Part shown: piece by piece, positions 10,598 to 20,433 of the stretch
Position numbering within the stretch: the first letter of the stretch is position 1
Layout of the letters: each line of letters starts with the position of its first letter
NCBI GenBank assembly: GCA_015060455.1
Contig: SUYM01000012.1
Location: 19,225-83,224, forward strand
Length of the DNA stretch: 64,000 nucleotides
Direction of reading: 5' to 3'
From: Bacteroidales bacterium
GTDB taxonomy: Bacteria > Bacteroidota > Bacteroidia > Bacteroidales > UBA932
Notes under the pieces: model-generated
Told to the model about the DNA's origin: nothing
What the model saw: the letters and a program-made list of their open reading frames with translations, nothing else
Databases searched by the model: none
Translations under genes and position numbers: made by a program

Positions 10598-10621
10598 TAA
10601 CAAAAATATTTCTTACCTTTG
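10591..10621 (+). promoter_or_regulatory. Promoter for the yceD(DUF177)-rpmF unit
   Basis: TTG at 10591-10593, 20-nt spacer, TACCTTTG at 10614-10621. A full match to the Bacteroidota promoter. The transcription start should fall near 10627, which rules out the in-frame TTG at 10619 as a start codon and supports ATG 10649. Confidence 0.75.
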
Positions 10622-10648
10622 CGGGCTCAAATTTATTTATGGGTAGGA

Positions 10649-11173
10649 ATGAACGAGAATTTTATCATACCTTTAAATGGTTTGACGGCTGGGAAAAACG
10701 AGTTTTTTCTGCATGCCGGCAAGGAGTTCTTCGATAGTTTTGAAAACGAGGAAATCTTCGATGCAGACCTTCAAGTAAGGATTCTGGTTGAGAAATCGGG
10801 CCGATATATCGGGGTTGACTGCGATATCAAGGGGGAGGTTACAGTGGAGTGCGACAGGTGTCTTGACATGGTTGACATGCCCATAGACACACAGGTCAGG
10901 CTGAGCGTGAAATTCGGCGATGAAGAGGTTTCCGAGATCGGTCAGGAAGGGGAGAGAGAGGTGATTTTTGTACGGGAAGACGAGGCTGTCCTGGATATGA
11001 GTCAGATAGTATATGACTATGCTTGTCTGGCGCTTCCGATGCAGCGGACACATGAGGTTGGAGGATGTAACCCTGATGCGATGAAGTACTACAGTGCTCC
11101 GGAAGGACACGACTACTTCAACGAGGAGGAAGAGATGAATCCTTTCGCCGCCCTGAAAGGCATGTTCAAGTAG
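10649..11173 (+). CDS. DUF177 (YceD) family protein
   Basis: 174 residues from ATG 10649, 27 nt beyond a strong promoter. The family motif is visible as VECDRCLDMVDMPIDTQVRLSVKFG near residues 75-98, containing the CxxC pair, and the tail has the usual acidic EEEEMNPFAALKGM end. DUF177 proteins are encoded next to rpmF in most bacteria and have been linked to 23S rRNA accumulation; a role in 50S assembly is inferred from that. rpmF follows after a 190-bp gap filled with dispersed repeats. Confidence 0.9.
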   Translation: MNENFIIPLNGLTAGKNEFFLHAGKEFFDSFENEEIFDADLQVRILVEKSGRYIGVDCDIKGEVTVECDRCLDMVDMPIDTQVRLSVKFGDEEVSEIGQEGEREVIFVREDEAVLDMSQIVYDYACLALPMQRTHEVGGCNPDAMKYYSAPEGHDYFNEEEEMNPFAALKGMFK

Positions 11174-11175
11174 AA

Positions 11176-11330
11176 GATGTCTCGACTGCGCTCGACATGA
11201 CAAACCTTTGTTGTCATCCTGAGCGGAACGAAGTGAAGTCGAAGGATCTTTCGTTCTGTCATCCTGAGCGTAGTGAAGAATCTTTCGCCCTGTCATCCTG
11301 AGCGGAACGGAGTGGAGTCGAAGGATCTGT
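11176..11330. repeat. Compound dispersed repeat between yceD and rpmF
   Basis: One inverted arm (GATGTCTCGACTGCGCTCGA) followed by three direct copies of TGTCATCCTGAGCG...GATCT or AATCT. The direct copies differ at several positions, so the cluster is not a recent duplication. It occupies almost all the gap and ends 36 bp before rpmF. Confidence 0.8.
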
Positions 11331-11366
11331 AAACAAATGAATATTAATAATTAAAAATATAGTAAA

Positions 11367-11549
11367 ATGGCACATCCAAAACACAAGGTCTCTAAGCAGA
11401 GACGTGACAAAAGAAGAACACATGATGTAGCAGTGGTTCCTACACTCGCTACTTGTTCAAACTGCGGTGCAACAATCATGTACCACAGAGTATGCCCAGA
11501 GTGTGGCTACTATAGAGGTCGTCAGATCATCGAGAAGAAGGCTGAGTAA
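11367..11549 (+). CDS. rpmF: 50S ribosomal protein L32
   Basis: 60 residues, usual length. Basic N-terminus (MAHPKHKVSKQRRDKRR) followed by a zinc ribbon with Cys30, Cys33, Cys43 and Cys46 (CSNC...CPEC), so this is the zinc-binding C+ paralogue type. Conserved yceD-rpmF order. A tRNA gene begins 21 bp after the stop and may be in the same transcript. Confidence 0.97.
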   Translation: MAHPKHKVSKQRRDKRRTHDVAVVPTLATCSNCGATIMYHRVCPECGYYRGRQIIEKKAE

Positions 11550-11570
11550 TCGGTCTTCTTATTGAATTTT

Positions 11571-11642
11571 GGCCCTGTAGTTCAACGGATAGAATGGAAG
11601 TTTCCTAAACTTTAGATAGCAGTTCGATTCTGCTCGGGGCTA
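11571..11642 (+). tRNA. tRNA-Arg (anticodon CCT)
   Basis: 72-nt cloverleaf folded by hand. Acceptor GGCCCTG pairs with CGGGGCT (two G-U type pairs), D stem GTTC/GAAT, anticodon stem GAAGT/ACTTT with loop TTCCTAA (anticodon CCT reads AGG), 4-nt variable loop, T stem AGCAG/CTGCT with loop TTCGATT, discriminator A. The 3' CCA is not encoded. Confidence 0.92.
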
Positions 11643-11645
11643 CAG

Positions 11646-11685
11646 ACTCGCAAATCGCTTAACGGTGGTTTGCGAGTTTTGTTTT
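11646..11685 (+). terminator. Terminator after tRNA-Arg
   Basis: Perfect 9-bp stem ACTCGCAAA / TTTGCGAGT with a 14-nt loop, then TTTGTTTTG. It begins 4 nt beyond the tRNA. Confidence 0.8.
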
Positions 11686-11792
11686 GTGGACGGCGCATCT
11701 GTTTCCGGTCACAGTATGATGCAGGCCAGGCAGGATGGTGGAAATGGAACGGATATTGGAAATGTCGAAGGGAACGATTAAAACGAACTGCT

Positions 11793-12263
11793 ATGTTTTA
11801 CAATTTTCTGTTTCCCCAATATCTGAGAGGAAGGGCGGTGTCATTGATTCTTCTTCTGATCAGGATCTTCTTCGCAGTCATGTTCTTCATGCATGGCCTG
11901 GACAAGATGCGTAATTTCGATGTACTCTCAGAGACCTTCCCGAGTATCATGGGATTGGGTTCATACACCACCCTCATGTTGGCGATATTCTGCGAGTTTG
12001 CCTGCTCGCTTTTTCTGATGACAGGGCTCATTACGAGGATAATCCTCATTCCGATGATACTGTCCATGGCTGTGGCCTTCTTTGATGTGCATGACGGAAT
12101 GATGCCGCAGGGCGAACTCTCGCTGATTTATCTTATCGTTTTCTTCGGGCTTTTTATCTGCGGTCCGGGGAGATATAGTGTTGATTATCTGATAGATAAG
12201 AGATTGCAGAAGGATAGGCAGAATGACGAGGAAGCAGCCCGGACTCTAAACGGAAAGGCGTAG
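11793..12263 (+). CDS. DoxX family membrane protein
   Basis: 156 residues from ATG 11793; the frame is open further upstream but that part overlaps the tRNA terminator. Four hydrophobic segments with the DoxX signature LLLIRIFFAVMFFMHGLDK in the first, EFACSLFLMTGLITR in the second and the C-terminal CGPGRYSVDYLID. DoxX-like proteins are inner-membrane and associated with respiratory or redox functions; the substrate is unknown. It lies directly upstream of the ATP synthase promoter. Confidence 0.85.
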   Translation: MFYNFLFPQYLRGRAVSLILLLIRIFFAVMFFMHGLDKMRNFDVLSETFPSIMGLGSYTTLMLAIFCEFACSLFLMTGLITRIILIPMILSMAVAFFDVHDGMMPQGELSLIYLIVFFGLFICGPGRYSVDYLIDKRLQKDRQNDEEAARTLNGKA

Positions 12264-12282
12264 GATTGAACGGGAGAAAGGT

Positions 12283-14084
<1,802 letters not shown>

Positions 14085-14088
<4 letters not shown>

Positions 14089-15143
14089 GGTGGATGAAGG
14101 TCATATCGGTATGCTTCCTGCTGGCAATCTCTGCATCAGTGTATAGCCAAGAGATTACCACGTCGGGCGATAATGAAATCGACGTAGGCCACATGCTCTT
14201 CGGCCATATCGGAGACTCCTACGGCTGGCACATAACCGACTGGAAGGGTCAGCATATAACCATCCCGCTTCCGTGCATAGTCCATAGCAGGACCACCGGC
14301 TGGCATGCCTTCATGTCCTCGAAAATAGAACACGGACACTCGTACAAGGGATTTTCACTCGCAGAGGAAGGCCGCTACAAGGACAAGATCGTGGAAACCA
14401 CCCCGGACGGGCAGCAGGTGCGGCCGTTTGACATATCCATAACCAGGAACGTAGCCTCGCTGATCTTCTCCGCCCTGCTGCTGATAGGCATAGTCCTTTA
14501 TGCAAGGCGGTGGTATGCCAGGAACGACGCTCGGGAAAAGGCTCCGGGAGGACTTGCCGGGCTTGTGGAAATGATGGTGATGATGGTGCAGGATGATATA
14601 ATCAAGGATGCTGTGGGGCCGGAATACAGGAAATATTCCCCTTACCTTCTGACAGCGTTCTTCTTCATATTCCTGAGCAACCTTCTCGGCATCGTGCCTT
14701 TCTTCCCGGGAGGGGCGAATGTGACGGGAAACATTGCCGTGACGATGGTGCTGGCCATGTGCACATTCTTCGCGGTGAACATGTTTGCAGACAGGCATTA
14801 TTGGAAGGAAATTCTCTGGCCGGATGTGCCGGTGTTTCTGAAATTTCCGATACCGCTCATGCAGATGATAGAGATATTCGGTATGTTCACCAAGCCGTTC
14901 TCCTTGATGGTGAGGCTGTTTGCCAATATAATGGCGGGACATGCGATGATATTGGGACTTGTGTCGGTGATATTCGTGACTGCAAAGTTAGGTCCGGTAA
15001 TCAACGGGTCGATGACAGTGGTCACCATGCTGTTCGGAGTGTTCATGGACTGTCTGGAACTGCTTGTGGCGTTCATCCAGGCCTATGTGTTCACGATGCT
15101 CTCCAGCGTGTTCATCGGCATGAGCCGGCAGACGGAGCATTAG
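14085..15143 (+). CDS. atpB: Fo ATP synthase subunit a
   Basis: 352 residues from ATG 14085 (ATGA overlap with atpC); GTG 14073 would add only four residues. Signal-like N-terminus (VISVCFLLAISASVYSQ) followed by a soluble extension of roughly 100 residues that is absent from Proteobacterial subunit a, then about five membrane helices. The essential helix contains the conserved Arg in FSLMVRLFANIMAGH. The extension is predicted periplasmic by the signal-like start. The stop codon TAG abuts and partly uses a dispersed repeat (TAG-ATGTC). Confidence 0.95.
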
Positions 15144-15256
15144 ATGTCTCGACTTCGCTCGACATGACAGTAAGGACCTTACAGCAATTGTCATCCTGAA
15201 TGTTTCACTGTCATCCTGAATGTTTCACTGTCATCCTGAACGAAGTGAAGGATCTG
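15143..15256. repeat. Compound dispersed repeat between atpB and atpE
   Basis: Starts with the inverted arm GATGTCTCGACTTCGCTCGA, whose first base is the last base of the atpB stop, then three TGTCATCCTGAA copies (two are short identical 20-bp units ending in TTTCAC) and a closing GAAGTGAAGGATCTG. Occupies nearly the whole atpB-atpE gap inside an operon. Confidence 0.8.
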
Positions 15257-15286
15257 AAAACAATGTATAACTAAAATATAAAAACT

Positions 15287-15544
15287 ATGTTACTTTCAAC
15301 AATTCTTCTTCAGGCCGCAGGACTGGCCGTATGGGGAAAGGTCGCCGGAGCAATCGGCGCCGGAATCGCGGCAATCGCAGCAGCATGGGGCATCGGCAAG
15401 ATCGGTTCATCTGCAATGGAGGCCATCGCACGTCAGCCGGAGTCGGCAAACAACATCCGCACGGCAATGCTTATCATCGGTGCGCTTGTCGAGGGTGCCT
15501 GCCTTTTCGCAATCATCGCCTGTCTGATGGCAATCGTGATGTAA
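15287..15544 (+). CDS. atpE: Fo ATP synthase subunit c
   Basis: 85-residue hairpin of two membrane helices with the polar loop RQPE at residues 49-52 and the ion-binding Glu69 in IGALVEGACLF. The residue after Glu is Gly rather than the Ser/Thr of sodium-type subunits, and the N-terminal helix is Gly/Ala-rich without the Gln of the sodium motif, so proton coupling is likely. It is separated from atpB by a dispersed repeat and followed 1 nt later by atpF. Confidence 0.97.
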   Translation: MLLSTILLQAAGLAVWGKVAGAIGAGIAAIAAAWGIGKIGSSAMEAIARQPESANNIRTAMLIIGALVEGACLFAIIACLMAIVM

Positions 15545-15545
15545 T

Positions 15546-16058
15546 ATGAATCTGTTGCTACCTGACAGCGGTCTTCTGTTCTGGATGACCATAATCTTTG
15601 CCATGGTGTTCTTCGTTCTTGCGAAGTTCGGCTTTCCTGTGATCACGGGTATGGTGGAGAAACGTCGTTCCCGGATTGACGAATCCATAGAGGCTGCACG
15701 TAAGGCCGAGGAGGCCATTGCCCATCTGACCCAGGAGCAGGAGCGCATCATTGCAGAGACACGTGCCGAGCAGGCGCAACTCAAGAAGGATGCGGCTGCC
15801 GAGCGTGACAGGATGATTGCGCTGGCACGCGAACAGGCTCGCGTGGAGGCGCAGAAGATCATGGATGAGGCCAAGGTGCGCATTGCCGAAGAAAAGGAGG
15901 ATGCACTCAGGGATATGCGGCGGGAGGTGGCAATGCTCTCCCTCGCCGTAGCCGAGCAGGTGGTGCGCAAGGAACTGCAGTCGGACAAGGGACAGCAGGA
16001 ACTGGTGGATACGCTGCTGGACCAGATGTCCGGCAATGACGTGAAATTGTCATCCTGA
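15546..16058 (+). CDS. atpF: Fo ATP synthase subunit b
   Basis: 170 residues: one N-terminal membrane helix (LLFWMTIIFAMVFFVLAKF) then a long heptad-rich, charged helix forming the peripheral stalk. The last codons (K-L-S-S-stop) read through the start of a dispersed repeat: TGTCATCCTGA supplies the final residues and the TGA stop. The natural C-terminus may therefore have been changed by repeat insertion; length is still within the family range. Confidence 0.95.
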   Translation: MNLLLPDSGLLFWMTIIFAMVFFVLAKFGFPVITGMVEKRRSRIDESIEAARKAEEAIAHLTQEQERIIAETRAEQAQLKKDAAAERDRMIALAREQARVEAQKIMDEAKVRIAEEKEDALRDMRREVAMLSLAVAEQVVRKELQSDKGQQELVDTLLDQMSGNDVKLSS

Positions 16059-16086
16059 GCGAAGCGTAGAGAAGTCGAAGGATCTG
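16048..16086. repeat. Dispersed repeat overlapping the atpF stop
   Basis: Single unit TGTCATCCTGAGCGAAGCG ... GAAGTCGAAGGATCTG. The TGA at 16056-16058 inside the unit is the atpF stop codon. The unit fills the gap to atpH. Confidence 0.8.
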
Positions 16087-16093
16087 TTACATT

Positions 16094-16648
16094 ATGAATA
16101 CAGGAATAATAGCATCAAGATACGCAAAAGCCTTTCTGGAGTATGTAACCCAGGAGGGTGCCGGAGAAAATGTATATTCTCAGGCATGTGCCCTTGTGTA
16201 TATGTTCAGCACCCTTGAACAGTTCAAGGAATATGTCGAGAGTCCTTCCGACATATCCGTTGACAGAAAAACGGAACTGCTCACCGCGGCGCTCGGCTCT
16301 CCTGTGGATCCTGCCATCGTCAGTTTCCTGAAAATGGTTACGGCCCATCGCAGAACGGAATTCTTTCCCCGGATGCTCCTGTCCTTCATCGAACAGTACA
16401 GGAAGCAGAATGATATAATGGTGGGACGCCTTGTCTCGGCAGTCCCCATAGATGGTCTTCGCCAAAGGCTGGAGGACATGTTCCATGACAGGACAGGCGC
16501 ACAGGTCCATCTTGAAGAAAATATCGACAGTTCTCTGGTCGGCGGTTTTGTCTTCGAACTTGACGGATACCGCCTTGATGCAAGCGTAGAAAGCCATTTA
16601 GAACGCCTCCGCAGACAGATTGTCGAAAAGAACAACAGAATAGTATAG
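16094..16648 (+). CDS. atpH: F1 ATP synthase subunit delta
   Basis: 184 residues, usual length. N-terminal six-helix domain begins [14 protein letters not shown] (the conserved RYAKAL-type motif), C-terminal part includes [27 protein letters not shown], matching the family's GGxxxxxxxxxxDxSxxxxLxxL signature. It caps F1 and binds subunit b of the peripheral stalk. Two nt separate it from atpA. Confidence 0.93.
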   Translation: MNTGIIASRYAKAFLEYVTQEGAGENVYSQACALVYMFSTLEQFKEYVESPSDISVDRKTELLTAALGSPVDPAIVSFLKMVTAHRRTEFFPRMLLSFIEQYRKQNDIMVGRLVSAVPIDGLRQRLEDMFHDRTGAQVHLEENIDSSLVGGFVFELDGYRLDASVESHLERLRRQIVEKNNRIV

Positions 16649-16650
16649 AT

Positions 16651-18234
16651 ATGAATACAATAAAACCATCGGAAATATCTGAGGTGCTGCTGAGCCAACT
16701 CAAGCAGATCGGGTCAGAACTCCATTATGAGGAGGTCGGCAAGGTTTTGCAGGTGAGTGACGGGGTGGTGCGCATATATGGGCTGCTCAATGCCGAGGCA
16801 GGGGAACTTCTGGAGTTCGACAACGGTATCATGGCCGTTGTGATGAACCTTGAGGAGGACAATGTCGGCGCTGTGCTTCTCGGACCGACCGACCGCATTA
16901 AGGAAGGCATGAGCGTAAAGCGTACCGGCCGTATCGCATCCATAAATGTGGGTGAGTCCATGCTGGGGCGTGTGGTGAATCCGCTTGGCGAACCGCTTGA
17001 CGGAAAGGGACGCCTGGGCGGGGAACTCATGCAGATGCCGTTGGAGAGGAAGGCTCCGGGCGTGATCTTCCGTCAGCCGGTGACCGAACCGCTTCAGACA
17101 GGCCTCAAAGCCATAGATTCGATGATTCCGATAGGTCGTGGTCAGAGGGAACTCATCATCGGAGACCGTCAGACCGGTAAGACAGCCATAGCGTTGGACA
17201 CCATCATCAATCAGCGCAGTGCGTATGAGGCAGGACAGCCGGTATATTGCATATATGTGGCAATAGGCCAGAAGGGCTCGACCATTGCGAATATTGTCAA
17301 TACGCTGAAAAAGCACGGCGCGCTTGATTATACAGTAGTCGTGGCTGCCACTGCCGCAGATACCGCTGCTTTAAGGTATTATGCCCCTTTTGCCGGTGCA
17401 GCCATCGGAGAATATTTCCGTGATACGGGCAGACATGCCCTGGTGGTATATGACGACCTGTCGAAACAGGCTGTGGCCTATCGTGAGGTGTCTCTGATTC
17501 TGCGCCGTCCTTCCGGTAGAGAGGCATATCCGGGTGATATATTCTACCTTCATTCAAGACTTCTGGAACGTGCAGCCAAGATCATCGGCCAGCAGGAGGT
17601 CGCGGAGAATATGAACGACCTGCCGCCTTCGCTCAAAAGCAAGGTGAAGGCCGGAGGTTCATTGACGGCTCTTCCTATCATCGAGACGCAGGCGGGAGAC
17701 GTTTCTGCATATATCCCTACAAATGTGATCTCCATCACGGACGGACAGATCTTCCTTGAAGCGGACCTGTTCAATCAGGGATTCCGTCCTGCGGTGAATG
17801 TGGGTATTTCGGTTTCGCGTGTGGGTGGAAGCGCTCAGATAAAGAGCATGAAGAAGGTGGCAGGTACCTTGAAGATAGACCAGGCGCAGTATCGTGAACT
17901 GGAAGCGTTCTCAAAGTTCAGCAGCGATATGGATCCGATCACGGTGATGACCCTTGACAAGGGACGAAAGAACAACAGGCTTCTGGTGCAGTCCCAATAT
18001 GCTCCGATGCCTGTGGGCGAGCAGGTGGCCATCCTCTATTGTGGCACAAAGGGGCTTCTGAGGGATCTGCATATAGACCAGGTGGATGATTTTCAGGTAA
18101 CCTTCCTCAGCAAGATGAGGGCCTTCCATCAGGACGATGTGCTGACACCCCTCTCCCAGGGGGCCACGGACCCGCGGATCTTTGACATAATAGAACACGA
18201 AGCATTGTCAATAGTTCATGGAATGATGCCTTAA
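16651..18234 (+). CDS. atpA: F1 ATP synthase subunit alpha
   Basis: 527 residues. Regulatory nucleotide-binding subunit of F1: Walker A GDRQTGKT at residues 171-178, [22 protein letters not shown] region, and the C-terminal helical domain. Conserved Arg in [10 protein letters not shown] (the arginine finger region) is present. Followed by an 87-bp gap to atpG that contains an unusual 14-bp hairpin with a long loop. Confidence 0.98.
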   Translation: MNTIKPSEISEVLLSQLKQIGSELHYEEVGKVLQVSDGVVRIYGLLNAEAGELLEFDNGIMAVVMNLEEDNVGAVLLGPTDRIKEGMSVKRTGRIASINVGESMLGRVVNPLGEPLDGKGRLGGELMQMPLERKAPGVIFRQPVTEPLQTGLKAIDSMIPIGRGQRELIIGDRQTGKTAIALDTIINQRSAYEAGQPVYCIYVAIGQKGSTIANIVNTLKKHGALDYTVVVAATAADTAALRYYAPFAGAAIGEYFRDTGRHALVVYDDLSKQAVAYREVSLILRRPSGREAYPGDIFYLHSRLLERAAKIIGQQEVAENMNDLPPSLKSKVKAGGSLTALPIIETQAGDVSAYIPTNVISITDGQIFLEADLFNQGFRPAVNVGISVSRVGGSAQIKSMKKVAGTLKIDQAQYRELEAFSKFSSDMDPITVMTLDKGRKNNRLLVQSQYAPMPVGEQVAILYCGTKGLLRDLHIDQVDDFQVTFLSKMRAFHQDDVLTPLSQGATDPRIFDIIEHEALSIVHGMMP

Positions 18235-18241
18235 ATAAAAT

Positions 18242-18312
18242 AGAAAAACAACCTGTCGCGCAAGCGAACATTTACCCGGATAGGGCCGAGCGGTGAGGCA
18301 GGTTGTTTTTCT
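18242..18312. terminator. Terminator-like hairpin with conserved loop core, between atpA and atpG
   Basis: Perfect 14-bp stem AGAAAAACAACCTG (18242-18255) / CAGGTTGTTTTTCT (18299-18312) enclosing a 43-nt loop. The loop contains AAGCGAACATTTACCCGG followed by ATAGGG, which recurs with two A-to-G differences in the loop of an unrelated hairpin at 39253-39340. The T-run in the right stem resembles a terminator, but atpG lies only 10 nt downstream, so it may attenuate rather than end transcription. Confidence 0.6.
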
Positions 18313-18321
18313 GGAATATAT

Positions 18322-19260
18322 ATGAGTTCACTGAAGGAAATAAAGACCAGAATCAATTCGGTCAAAAGTACGCTGAAGATAACCTCGGCCATGAAGATGG
18401 TCGCGGCTGCCAAACTGCATAAGGCCCAGAACACCATCGGCGGCAAACTGCCTTATGAGCAGCAACTTCGCCGTACCCTTGCCGGAATGCTTCAGGACGA
18501 CGATATGCAGAAGGCCATCCACGACGAACTCGGTCTGGGGGACAGCAGGAGCGGCTCCCTTGTCAGCCTGCGAGATGTCCATGTAGATGAATACCCTTCA
18601 AAGGAGACCGTCTCGCGCGTGGCCCTGGTGCTTTTCTCGTCAAACTCTTCTCTCTGCGGCGCCTTCAATGCCAATGTCATAAGAGAGTTTCATCACACCT
18701 ATGAGGCCTTGCAGGAGAGGGGATATGAGCCGGAAGACATTGATGTATATGCCATAGGAAGGAAAATTGCAGATGCTGCGGTCAAGTCAGGACTGACCCT
18801 TACAGAAGACCTTTCGGCCATGGCGGACAAGCCTTTGTATGACGATGCCGCAGACCTCGCCATGACCCTTGTAGATAGATTCGTGTCCGGAGAGGTGGGA
18901 CAGATAATCCTGATATACAGCCATTTCGCGACAGCGGCCAGCCAGCCTGTGGTGCGCGAAAACTATCTGCCCATGGCCATGCATGACCTTGACACCACTT
19001 CTGAACCGGTGGATTATATCCTCGAACCGGACCCTCTGGAACTCGCTAGAGAACTGCTTCCTATGGTGCTCAGGCTCAAACTCTACACAGTCCTTCTCGA
19101 CGCGAACGCCGCCGAGCACGCAGCCCGCACGATAGCCATGCAGATCGCTTCCGACAATGCCAGGAATCTCATTGCCGAACTCACCCTCGCATACAACAAA
19201 GGCCGCCAACAGGAGATTACGGCAGAAATCCTTGATCTTGTCGGCGGCAACGTCTTATAG
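18322..19260 (+). CDS. atpG: F1 ATP synthase subunit gamma
   Basis: 312 residues, slightly longer than the usual 285-295. Rotor subunit. N-terminal coiled-coil helix SLKEIKTRINSVKSTLKIT and SAMKMVAAAKLHKAQ, central Rossmann-like domain with SSNSSLCGAFNANV, and C-terminal helix with MQIASDNARNLIAELTLAYNKGRQQEIT. Last gene of the operon, convergent with the GH105 gene 9 bp away; no separate terminator seen. Confidence 0.96.
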   Translation: MSSLKEIKTRINSVKSTLKITSAMKMVAAAKLHKAQNTIGGKLPYEQQLRRTLAGMLQDDDMQKAIHDELGLGDSRSGSLVSLRDVHVDEYPSKETVSRVALVLFSSNSSLCGAFNANVIREFHHTYEALQERGYEPEDIDVYAIGRKIADAAVKSGLTLTEDLSAMADKPLYDDAADLAMTLVDRFVSGEVGQIILIYSHFATAASQPVVRENYLPMAMHDLDTTSEPVDYILEPDPLELARELLPMVLRLKLYTVLLDANAAEHAARTIAMQIASDNARNLIAELTLAYNKGRQQEITAEILDLVGGNVL

Positions 19261-19269
19261 TCCTTTCGG

Positions 19270-20382
19270 CTATTTTTCCAGCATCTTCAATATTTCAGTA
19301 CCGGCCAGCAGGAAGGCGCCGACTCCATAGACATCTGTAGAATCCTTTGTGACCTTGTCAGGCGAGGCACCGACCGGTTGTACATATCCGAGTTTTCCAT
19401 CAGGATTGACACTTTCGACCAGGCCGCTCCATGCCTTCTTCAAGGCCTTTTCATATTTCGCGCCGTCAAGGATGCCATTGTTGATTCCCCATGCGAGACC
19501 ATAGCAGAAGAAAGCGGAAGCACTGTTTTCCGGTGTAGGATATGAGTCCGGATCGAGGAGACTGGCGTGCCAATGACCGTCTTTATCCTGTGTCTTCAGC
19601 ACAGCGTCAGTCATCTGCTTGAAGATGTCCACAAAATATGAACGCTCCGGATCATCAGCAGGAAGGTTGTTGAGTATCAGAGGTATGCCTCCATATACCC
19701 AACCGTTTCCTCTGGCCCAGAACTGCTTGGCTCCGTTCGCCTCACGCAGTTTTATTCTCTTGCAGTCGCGATAATAGAGCCCTTCCGAGCGGTCATACAG
19801 GGAGTCAGTTGCAGTCTTGTATTCGCTGATAAGATAATCTCTATATACGTCTTCGCCTGTAAGTGTATATAGTGCAGCATAAACCGGCGGAGCCATGAAC
19901 AATGCATCGGACCATGACCATCTGTTGCTCTTGCCGACAGGGTCCTTCTTTGAAAGTGCAGCATCGGAAGGATGGCTTGCAACATAGAAGGCACGCTCTT
20001 TAAGAGGCTGGATCATCTTCCCCTTCTTGTGTTTCTTATACATTTCAATGTACATCTGTCCCACACAGATGTCATCTGCATGGTATGAGCGGCCAAGAAG
20101 TCCCCATTTTTCTTCCTTTCCCACGCTCATGAGAAAATCGGCAGCCTTGGTGTCGCCTGCCTTTTCTGCCCAATGATACATTCCTATATAGAGCGCTCCA
20201 TTGTGCCACCCGGTCTTTTTATATTTGACATTTCCGAAATTGTCTATCTGCCAATCAGAAACTGCACGGCAGACTTCCTTTACGGCATCTTCTGTCAGTT
20301 TGTCTGAATATGAACTTTTTTCGTTTGCCGACAATGTAATGGACAAGACAGCGATTGAAATGATGGAAAGAAATTTTTTCAT
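19270..20382 (-). CDS. Glycoside hydrolase family 105 (unsaturated glycuronyl hydrolase)
   Basis: 370 residues with a signal peptide (FLSIISIAVLSITLSA). Alpha/alpha-toroid fold signatures of GH105/GH88: HNGALYIGMY, SYHADDICVGQMY with the catalytic Asp pair region, WSWSDALFMAPP, FWARGNGWV and ENSASAFFCYGLAWGI. Family members remove unsaturated galacturonyl or glucuronyl residues from oligosaccharides made by polysaccharide lyases, typically from rhamnogalacturonan. No SusC/D or lyase is nearby, so it is an isolated enzyme here. It is the last gene downstream of DUF1015 on the minus strand (51-bp gap), and no separate promoter is evident. Confidence 0.9.
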   Translation of the reverse strand: MKKFLSIISIAVLSITLSANEKSSYSDKLTEDAVKEVCRAVSDWQIDNFGNVKYKKTGWHNGALYIGMYHWAEKAGDTKAADFLMSVGKEEKWGLLGRSYHADDICVGQMYIEMYKKHKKGKMIQPLKERAFYVASHPSDAALSKKDPVGKSNRWSWSDALFMAPPVYAALYTLTGEDVYRDYLISEYKTATDSLYDRSEGLYYRDCKRIKLREANGAKQFWARGNGWVYGGIPLILNNLPADDPERSYFVDIFKQMTDAVLKTQDKDGHWHASLLDPDSYPTPENSASAFFCYGLAWGINNGILDGAKYEKALKKAWSGLVESVNPDGKLGYVQPVGASPDKVTKDSTDVYGVGAFLLAGTEILKMLEK

Positions 20383-20433
20383 GGTTATCAGTTAAAGTGT
20401 CTTATGGGTTAACCTGATTTTGTCTTTATATGC

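Noticed and set aside
10619..10648. TTG start of the DUF177 gene
   Set aside because: Upstream of the expected transcription start; ATG 10649 fits the family.
19261..19269. Missing terminator between atpG and GH105
   Set aside because: Only nine bp separate the convergent genes; absence of a hairpin there is noted but not unusual enough to report.
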